Source of the DNA: Muricomes sp.
GTDB lineage: Bacteria; Bacillota; Clostridia; Lachnospirales; Lachnospiraceae
Assembly (NCBI GenBank): GCA_020024675.1
Contig: JAHHTM010000059.1
Location: 1-7,220 of the forward strand
Length of the DNA stretch: 7,220 nucleotides
Reading direction: 5' to 3'
The position numbers and the translations under genes are program-made. Of the stretch, positions 1 to 4,650 are shown one piece after another. Numbering within the stretch: the first letter of the stretch is position 1; the number at the start of each line of letters is the position of its first letter. Under the pieces are notes generated by a model. It was not told the DNA's origin. It searched no databases and saw nothing but the letters and a program-made list of their open reading frames with translations.

Positions 1-1
1 G

Positions 2-412
2 AATGTAAATATAGCATTTGGACTCAGAAAGGAAGCTGTACCAGTCTTTGCACATCTCATAGTTATATCCGGAATTAAGAAATGATTTGCGATTGGAAGG
101 AAGAAATTTTGGTATCAAATTATTATCGGAATCTGTAAGAGGTGTTGTGGTATAAAATCATTAACACAGAAGCAAAGCTTTTATGTTTGAAATGGATTAA
201 TCTGTGCCAGACAAAAAAATATTCATTCAGAATCAGGAAATCGATACATAGATTATGTAAGAACTGGATCGAAATTTAATCAAAAACAACTATTAAATAG
301 TGTGTTGATCATACAAAAAAATGGATTAATCGTGGTGATTACCGATTATATTTTCTTAAAAATTGCAAAAAATCATGAAATTCTTATTGATAAGATACTT
401 GAAAAATTGTAA
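2..412 (+). pseudogene. spoIVB: Probable decayed spoIVB remnant (C-terminal part, 5' end outside window)
   Basis: Reading from base 2, this frame runs 137 codons to TAA at 410-412, interrupted only by TGA at 83-85 and 188-190. Roughly ten stops would be expected by chance in DNA this AT-rich. There is no usable start codon or ribosome binding site. The last 35 codons match the SpoIVB C-terminus as I remember it. IIQKNGLIVVIT (308-343) fits the family's IIQxGKLIGAVT, and NHEILIDKILEKL (371-409) fits its GYGIFIENML ending. The segment corresponding to the catalytic-serine motif GMSGSP reads as LLNSVL, so the nucleophile is lost. In spore formers spoIVB encodes the PDZ-containing serine protease that signals pro-sigma-K activation, and it normally sits directly upstream of spo0A, as here. 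The alignment upstream of about 290 is loose, and indels or frameshifts are likely. A different degraded gene is possible. Confidence 0.55.
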
Positions 413-445
413 AAATTGACAGAAAATAGTGAAAGAATCGACTTA

Positions 446-484
446 AAGTAAAAGTTTGTCGAAAAATTGTGTCATGTTTTACTT
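446..484. repeat. 8-bp inverted repeat flanking the 0A box
   Basis: AAGTAAAA (446-453) and TTTTACTT (477-484) are perfect reverse complements separated by 23 bases that contain the 0A-box core. The right arm overlaps the first bases of the proposed -35 element. In RNA it would be a weak AT-rich stem without a T-run, so it is not a convincing terminator. It may be chance in AT-rich DNA or part of the regulatory site. Confidence 0.3.
457..463 (+). promoter_or_regulatory. 0A box (Spo0A binding site) upstream of spo0A
   Basis: TGTCGAA at 457-463, in the context TTTGTCGAAAAA, is an exact match to the core of the Spo0A-binding consensus. It lies about 20 bp upstream of the proposed -35 element, centred near -60 from the predicted start, which suits a site for autoactivation by phosphorylated Spo0A. 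A degenerate inverted copy (5 of 7) occurs at 437-443, centred 20 bp away, about two helical turns. Autoregulation of spo0A through such boxes is established in Bacillus; its operation here is inferred. Confidence 0.6.
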
Positions 485-512
485 GATTATAAGTATAATT
501 CAAATATATAAT
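483..512 (+). promoter_or_regulatory. Candidate sigma-A promoter of spo0A
   Basis: TTGATT (483-488) and TATAAT (507-512) are separated by 18 bp, predicting a start near 519 and a leader of about 43 bases. A second TATAAT at 494-499 has no good -35 partner. I did not find a convincing sigma-H promoter (GAAT-type -10 with correct spacing). Confidence 0.45.
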
Positions 513-561
513 GGTCGGGAGAAGGGCATTCTTGGCAAAGGTCTAAAAGAGGAGTGGGATT

Positions 562-1350
562 ATGAATCATTTAGATGTAGCCATTGCTGATGATAATGAT
601 AAGATATTAGATTTGCTCGAAGAAATTATCAATATGGACAGTGAATTAAATGTAGTTGGAAAAGCAAAAAACGGAGAAGAAATGTGTCAGATTATAAAAA
701 ATCAACAACCAGATGTGGTTCTTCTTGATTTGATTATGCCCAAAATGGACGGCTTATCTGTTATGGAAGAGACCAACAAAGACAGAACTCTAAAAAAGCA
801 TCCCAACTTTATTGTTGTCACAGCTGTAGGGCAAGAAAAAATAACAGAAGACGCTTTTGAAAAAGGTGCAGCATACTATATCATGAAACCTTTTAATAAT
901 CAGATGTTATTAGATCGTATAAAAACGACAAGGAGAATGATTCATACTCAGGATAAAAAGCAAGAGGATATTATAGAAAATACAAATAGATATGAAGAAA
1001 ATCTGGAAAACCGTGTTACTAATATGCTTCATGAGATCGGGATTCCGGCACATATAAAAGGATACCATTATTTAAGAGATGCTATTATGATGTCGGTGGA
1101 AGACATGGACGTCTTAAATGCGATTACAAAAGTACTATACCCGACCGTAGCTAAAAAATACCATACTACGTCTAGCAGAGTAGAACGAGCGATCAGACAT
1201 GCTATAGAAGTGGCATGGAATAGAGGAAAGTTAGATACTCTGGATGAGTTATTTGGATATACTATAAGTACAGGTAAAGGAAAACCAACGAATTCTGAAT
1301 TTATTGCTTTGACAGCAGATACTATACAATTGGAATACAAGCATAGATAA
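562..1350 (+). CDS. spo0A: Spo0A, sporulation master response regulator
   Basis: This encodes a 262-residue cytoplasmic DNA-binding response regulator, close to the 267 residues of the Bacillus subtilis protein. Residues 1-125 form the receiver domain. D10 and D11 are the acidic pocket, D56 in LLDLIMP is the phosphoacceptor, T87 is the switch residue and K109 precedes the conserved proline. A poorly conserved linker (about 128-145) leads to the Spo0A-specific C-terminal domain (about 146-262). Its recognition helix, around SSRVERAIRHAIEVAW (204-219), is essentially the family sequence, so 0A-box binding should be intact. The ATG has GGAG 7 bases upstream (551-554). The protein controls entry to sporulation and, in clostridia, also solvent production, granulose storage and other stationary-phase traits. 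It appears fully functional although the gene in front of it looks dead. No spo0A terminator is visible before glgA. Confidence 0.98.
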   Translation: MNHLDVAIADDNDKILDLLEEIINMDSELNVVGKAKNGEEMCQIIKNQQPDVVLLDLIMPKMDGLSVMEETNKDRTLKKHPNFIVVTAVGQEKITEDAFEKGAAYYIMKPFNNQMLLDRIKTTRRMIHTQDKKQEDIIENTNRYEENLENRVTNMLHEIGIPAHIKGYHYLRDAIMMSVEDMDVLNAITKVLYPTVAKKYHTTSSRVERAIRHAIEVAWNRGKLDTLDELFGYTISTGKGKPTNSEFIALTADTIQLEYKHR

Positions 1351-1353
1351 TTC

Positions 1354-1382
1354 TTCCATTTATCTGAAAAATGAGGTATAAT
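1354..1382 (+). promoter_or_regulatory. Weak candidate promoter for glgA
   Basis: A perfect TATAAT at 1377-1382 lies 54 bases upstream of the glgA ATG. The best -35 at 17-bp spacing, TTCCAT (1354-1359), is poor. There is no 0A-box core in the spo0A-glgA gap and no stem-loop with a T-run, so glgA could equally be read from the spo0A transcript. Confidence 0.35.
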
Positions 1383-1422
1383 ATTCAGTAATATAAGTCT
1401 TTTAATAATACTCAGGGAAGGT

Positions 1423-1427
1423 GGAGG
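1423..1427 (+). promoter_or_regulatory. glgA ribosome binding site that fixes the start
   Basis: GGAGG at 1423-1427 stands 8 bases before the ATG at 1436. The in-frame GTG at 1421, which would add five residues, lies inside this Shine-Dalgarno sequence and has no site of its own, so ATG 1436 is the start. Confidence 0.85.
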
Positions 1428-1435
1428 ATTATACT

Positions 1436-2884
1436 ATGAAAAATATTTTATTTGCTTCTTCAGAATGTGTGCCTTTTATAAAAACGGGAGGTCTGGCAGA
1501 TGTTGTAGGCTCTCTTCCAAAGAACTTTGATAAAGAAAAGTATGATGTCAGAGTAGTGTTACCAAAATACACCTGTATCAATTCAAACTGGAAAGATAAG
1601 ATGGAGTATATTGATCATTTCTACATGGGAATTGCAGGATCAGAACAATATGTCGGAATTATGAAATATATATATGAAGGAATTACATTTTATTTCATTG
1701 ATAACGAATATTATTTTAGCGGGTTTGCACCATATGATGGCGATCCAAAATGGAACATTGAAAAATTTGCATTTTTCTCTAAAGCCGTTTTAAGTATTCT
1801 TCCAGTTGTTGGATTTAGACCAGATCTTATTCATTGTCATGACTGGCAGACAGGTTTGATTCCTGTTTACCTTGATAATTTCCGCTTTTTGGGTGAATAT
1901 TATCGTGGAATCAAGACCATAATGACTATACATAACTTGAAGTTTCAAGGTGTATGGGATACAAAAAGTGTACAACATATCACAGGCCTTCCAGATTATT
2001 ATTTTGTTCCAGATAAAATGGAAGCATATAAAGATGCCAATCTGTTAAAAGGTGGCATTGTTTATGCAGACAAAGTTACTACTGTAAGTCAGACTTATTC
2101 AGAAGAAATAAAAACAGCATTTTATGGTGAAAGTCTTGATGGACTTATGAGTGCAAGATCTAATGATCTTTGTGGAATCGTAAATGGATTGGATTACGAT
2201 ATATATTGTCCTTATAAGGATCAAAAGATTGCCAGACAGTTCAGTGTTGATGATTTCCGTAAAAATAAACCATTAAATAAACAGGCTCTGCAAGAAGAAC
2301 TAGGGCTTGAAAAAGATCCGAAAGTTATGATGATTGGTATGGTTTCCAGACTGACTGATCAAAAAGGGTTTGACCTTATAGATTATGTAATGGATGAGTT
2401 ATGTCAGGACGCAGTTCAGATTGTTGTTCTTGGAACAGGAGAGGCAAGATATGAGAATATGTTCCGTCACTTTGCATGGAAATATGCGGGAAAGGTATCT
2501 GCAAACATTTTTTATTCAGAAGATCTTTCGCATAGAGTTTATGCATCATGTGATGCATTCTTGATGCCTTCATTGTTTGAGCCATGTGGACTTAGTCAGT
2601 TGATGAGCTTAAGATATGGAACAATTCCAATTGTCAGAGAAACTGGTGGATTAAAAGATACTGTAGAACCATACAATGAATTTGAAAAAACTGGTACAGG
2701 ATTCAGCTTTACAAATTATAATGCACATGAAATGTTAAATACGATTCGGTATGCAGAGCATATTTACTATGATAAAAAAAGAGACTGGAATAAGATTGTA
2801 GAACGTGCAATGAATGCGGACTTTTCATGGGCAAATTCGGCAAAACAGTACGATGCATTATATAAGAGCCTGATTGGAGAATAA
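1436..2884 (+). CDS. glgA: Glycogen (starch) synthase, ADP-glucose type, GT5
   Basis: This 482-residue enzyme transfers glucose from ADP-glucose to the non-reducing end of an alpha-1,4-glucan, building glycogen or granulose in the cytoplasm. It shows the two-Rossmann-domain GT-B layout. The N-terminal domain has the ADP-glucose loop KTGGL (16-20), the HDWQTG motif (135-140) and IHNLKFQG (165-172). A link through NGLD (250-253) leads to the C-terminal domain, with SRLTDQKG (304-311) and FEPCGLSQ (381-388). R305, K310 and E382 correspond to the catalytic R300, K305 and E377 of the E. coli enzyme. ETGGL follows at 402-406. The length is normal for the family, and nothing essential is missing. 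No glgB, glgC, glgD or glgP lies within the window, so the gene stands apart from a glycogen operon here. It follows spo0A on the same strand after an 85-bp gap, which may reflect the known link between Spo0A and granulose in clostridia. Confidence 0.97.
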   Translation: MKNILFASSECVPFIKTGGLADVVGSLPKNFDKEKYDVRVVLPKYTCINSNWKDKMEYIDHFYMGIAGSEQYVGIMKYIYEGITFYFIDNEYYFSGFAPYDGDPKWNIEKFAFFSKAVLSILPVVGFRPDLIHCHDWQTGLIPVYLDNFRFLGEYYRGIKTIMTIHNLKFQGVWDTKSVQHITGLPDYYFVPDKMEAYKDANLLKGGIVYADKVTTVSQTYSEEIKTAFYGESLDGLMSARSNDLCGIVNGLDYDIYCPYKDQKIARQFSVDDFRKNKPLNKQALQEELGLEKDPKVMMIGMVSRLTDQKGFDLIDYVMDELCQDAVQIVVLGTGEARYENMFRHFAWKYAGKVSANIFYSEDLSHRVYASCDAFLMPSLFEPCGLSQLMSLRYGTIPIVRETGGLKDTVEPYNEFEKTGTGFSFTNYNAHEMLNTIRYAEHIYYDKKRDWNKIVERAMNADFSWANSAKQYDALYKSLIGE

Positions 2885-2887
2885 AAG

Positions 2888-2915
2888 TTCACATCAGAAT
2901 AAGTAAAGCTATCAG
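2888..2915 (+). promoter_or_regulatory. Tentative promoter for the hydrogenase gene
   Basis: TTCACA (2888-2893, 5 of 6 to consensus) and TATCAG (2910-2915, 4 of 6) are 16 bp apart, predicting a start near 2922 inside the adjacent palindrome. It is a weak call. The gap to glgA is only 59 bp with no visible terminator, so cotranscription with glgA is also possible. Confidence 0.25.
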
Positions 2916-2916
2916 A

Positions 2917-2930
2917 CTGATTTAAATCAG
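2917..2930. promoter_or_regulatory. Perfect 14-bp palindrome, possible CRP/FNR-family operator
   Basis: CTGATTTAAATCAG at 2917-2930 is identical to its own reverse complement. Its CTGAT-N4-ATCAG shape is one symmetric base change away from the FNR half-site arrangement TTGAT-N4-ATCAA. It ends against the ribosome binding site (GGAGG begins at 2930), 13 bases before the hydrogenase ATG. As RNA it could also fold into a short 5-bp hairpin that touches the ribosome site. The regulator is unknown. Confidence 0.4.
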
Positions 2931-2943
2931 GAGGAAGTATACA

Positions 2944-4449
2944 ATGAGAGGATTGGAGACACCCGTTCGAGCAATTCGAAGAAGAGTATTTGTTGAAGTA
3001 GCAAAATTGGGCTTTAAAACAGACGCAGAGAATCTGTTAAAGGATATGGAGGCTATACCATACGAGATTGTTACGGAGGATGAAAAATACAGAGAAAGTA
3101 TTTATCGTGCCCGTGCTATCGTAAGAGAGAGATTAAGGCTTGCAATGGGATTATCTCTTAGACCGGAGGATAAACCGATTCCTCTGACAGCCGGAGTAAA
3201 ATCAAGTAATATTTCTGAAAAGTATTATGAACCACCTCTTATGCAGGTGATTCCATCAGCATGTGAGGCATGTGAAGATAATAAGTATGAAGTTACGAAT
3301 ATGTGTAAAGGGTGCCTTGCACATCCATGTCAGGAAGTCTGTCCAAGAGATGCTATATCTTTTGTAAATGGCAAATCAGTGATTGACCAGAATAAGTGCA
3401 TCAAATGTGGAAAATGTAAGGCGGTCTGTCCATATGATGCCATTGCGAAAAAGGAAAGACCATGTAAGAATGCCTGTGGGGTTGGAGCCATTTGTTCCGA
3501 TAAACAGGGGAGGGCAAAGATTGATGAGAGTAAGTGCGTTTCTTGTGGTATGTGTATGGTAAGTTGTCCATTTGGGGCGATTTCCGATAAATCACAGATT
3601 TTTCAGCTTACACGTGCATTAAAAGAAGGTGGAAAGATTATAGCCGAGATAGCCCCTGCGTTTGTAGGACAATTTGGAGATAATATTACACCGAGAAATA
3701 TCAAGGCAGCATTGCAGGAACTTGGGTTTAGCGATGTGTATGAAGTGGCGCTGGGAGCTGATATAGGGGCGGTTTTTGAGGCTCATCACTATGTTGAGAA
3801 AGTTGCGTCAGGAGAACTTCCGTTTCTTCTTACATCATGCTGTCCATCATGGGCTATGCTTGCTAAGAAATATTTTCCGGATTTGATTAATGAGATATCT
3901 CAGGAATTGACTCCGATGGTGGCGACAGCTCGTATGATCAAAAAAGAATATCCGGATTCGAAGGTTGTATTTATCGGACCTTGCGCGGCAAAAAAACTGG
4001 AAGCTTCTAGAAGAACGGTGCGTAGTGATGTTGATTTTGTAGTTACCTACGAGGAGCTTCAGGCTATGTTTGATGCAAAAGAAATCGATCTTACAAAATA
4101 TGAAGCAGAGTCTTCTTTTCACGATGCAACAGGAGCTGGTCGTGGATATGCAGCAGCTGGCGGAGTTGCAGAAGCAATTGAGAAGTGTATTAATGAATAC
4201 TATCCAGGTATAGAAGTCAAGATCCAGCATGCAGAAGGACTTGCGGATTGTAAAAAAATGTTGACTCTTGCAAAAGCAGGAAAGATGAATGGCTGCCTCA
4301 TAGAAGGAATGGGATGCCCAGGAGGATGCATTGCTGGTGCGGGAACAAATATCCCTGTGGCGAAAGCAAAAAGAGCACTTTCAAATTATGTAAATGCTTC
4401 AAGCAAGAAGCTTCCACCTAAGGAATTAGAGGAAATAGAGCTTAAATAG
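2944..4449 (+). CDS. Monomeric [FeFe] hydrogenase, group B type
   Basis: This 501-residue iron-sulfur enzyme should interconvert protons and H2 using ferredoxin-type electrons in the cytoplasm; no signal peptide is seen. Residues 1-100 lack cysteine. An iron-sulfur region follows: C107/C110, then C121-x2-C124-x4-C129-x3-C133, then a ferredoxin motif C152/155/158/162. Next come three cysteines C174/C178/C184, then a second ferredoxin motif C198/201/204/208. The H-cluster domain fills about 230-480. Motif L1 is TSCCPSW (298-303 region, C299 for proton transfer, C300 ligand), L2 is GPCAAKKLE (C347), and L3 is EGMGCPGGC (C458, C462). All four cluster ligands are present. L2 has Gly where standard group A enzymes have Met (MPC), which, with the length and layout, fits the group B (TIGR04105-like) family as I recall it. 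The GGAGG site lies 9 bases upstream. Maturases HydE/F/G are not in the window. A sensory rather than bulk H2-producing role is possible. Confidence 0.93.
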   Translation: MRGLETPVRAIRRRVFVEVAKLGFKTDAENLLKDMEAIPYEIVTEDEKYRESIYRARAIVRERLRLAMGLSLRPEDKPIPLTAGVKSSNISEKYYEPPLMQVIPSACEACEDNKYEVTNMCKGCLAHPCQEVCPRDAISFVNGKSVIDQNKCIKCGKCKAVCPYDAIAKKERPCKNACGVGAICSDKQGRAKIDESKCVSCGMCMVSCPFGAISDKSQIFQLTRALKEGGKIIAEIAPAFVGQFGDNITPRNIKAALQELGFSDVYEVALGADIGAVFEAHHYVEKVASGELPFLLTSCCPSWAMLAKKYFPDLINEISQELTPMVATARMIKKEYPDSKVVFIGPCAAKKLEASRRTVRSDVDFVVTYEELQAMFDAKEIDLTKYEAESSFHDATGAGRGYAAAGGVAEAIEKCINEYYPGIEVKIQHAEGLADCKKMLTLAKAGKMNGCLIEGMGCPGGCIAGAGTNIPVAKAKRALSNYVNASSKKLPPKELEEIELK

Positions 4450-4452
4450 TAT

Positions 4453-4481
4453 TTGAAAATATGAGGAAGCTATGGTATTAT
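4453..4481 (+). promoter_or_regulatory. Strong candidate sigma-A promoter for alaS
   Basis: TTGAAA (4453-4458) and TATTAT (4476-4481) have the ideal 17-bp spacing, and TG at 4473-4474 gives an extended -10 element. The predicted start is near 4488, only four bases after the hydrogenase stop codon region plus the promoter itself, giving an alaS leader of about 163 bases. It is the best promoter match in the window. Confidence 0.55.
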
Positions 4482-4486
4482 GAATT

Positions 4487-4524
4487 AGACACGCAGAGTG
4501 GATAAGTATCCACTCTGTTTGTCT
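4487..4524 (+). terminator. Long perfect stem-loop, terminator-like, in the alaS leader
   Basis: CAGAGTGGATA (4494-4504) and TATCCACTCTG (4507-4517) are perfect complements; in RNA this is a 10-bp stem with a four-base AAGT loop. AGACA (4487-4491) and TGTCT (4520-4524) extend it by five pairs across a two-base internal mismatch. The following TTTGTCTG is only a moderate T-run. It lies 38 bases after the hydrogenase stop, so it may end that transcript. It also falls right at the predicted alaS start, so it could instead be a 5' hairpin or operator of alaS. Confidence 0.5.
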
Positions 4525-4650
4525 GAATATATAGATATATCTGCCAGATTTTAAATCGACGGATATCAGATATATGATAAGAGGTAAAAGATAAAATATA
4601 CCTTAAGGTAGACGAAATGCCTCAGATAAAAAAATTGGAGGGCAAGAATA
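4525..4650 (+). other. Rest of the alaS leader, small inverted repeats, no T-box seen
   Basis: This AT-rich stretch has no gene. ATATATCTG (4535-4543) and CAGATATAT (4567-4575) form a perfect 9-bp inverted repeat with a 23-base loop. TACCTTAAGGTA (4599-4610) is a perfect 12-bp palindrome, and its left half can also pair with AGGTA at 4582-4586. CCTC (4620-4623) can pair with GAGG at 4581-4584 or with GAGG in the alaS ribosome site (4638-4641). The T-box sequence (AGGGTGGNACCGCG-like) and a terminator before the start codon are both absent. Confidence 0.45.
4550..4578 (+). promoter_or_regulatory. Weaker second candidate promoter for alaS
   Basis: TTTAAA (4550-4555, 4 of 6) and TATGAT (4573-4578, 5 of 6) are spaced by 17 bp. 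It would start transcription near 4585, downstream of the terminator-like stem-loop. AT-rich DNA produces such matches often, so it is listed mainly because it would resolve the conflict between the first promoter and the stem-loop. Confidence 0.25.

Noticed and set aside
83..190. TGA codons at 83 and 188 as selenocysteine codons
   Set aside because: I see no bacterial SECIS-like hairpin just after either TGA and no recognisable selenoprotein context; simple gene decay fits better.
217..260. Alternative placement of the SpoIVB TGGIVQGMSGSP motif at 217-256
   Set aside because: Individual bases can be matched there, partly in another frame, but the downstream alignment and distance to the stop fit the placement at about 290-316 better. 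I kept only that one.
191..412. A stand-alone small gene in the last open stretch before spo0A
   Set aside because: There is no ATG and no ribosome binding site before any GTG or TTG, while the sequence resembles the end of SpoIVB.
421..440. Sigma-H-type promoter for spo0A
   Set aside because: A GAAT at 435-438 has no properly spaced -35 element upstream.
1068..1340. Antisense open frames inside spo0A, glgA, the hydrogenase and alaS (for example - strand 1068-1340 and 3847-4230)
   Set aside because: They overlap strongly conserved genes, lack ribosome binding sites and encode low-complexity shadow sequences.
1421..1435. GTG at 1421 as the glgA start
   Set aside because: It lies within the Shine-Dalgarno sequence of the ATG at 1436 and adds five residues not seen at GlgA N-termini.
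4461..4505. Thirteen-to-fourteen-codon ORF (ATG 4461 to TAA 4503-4505) as an alaS leader peptide
   Set aside because: It lies across the predicted promoter, has no ribosome binding site and contains no alanine codons.
4450..4650. T-box riboswitch upstream of alaS
   Set aside because: The conserved T-box sequence and the following terminator/antiterminator pair are not present.
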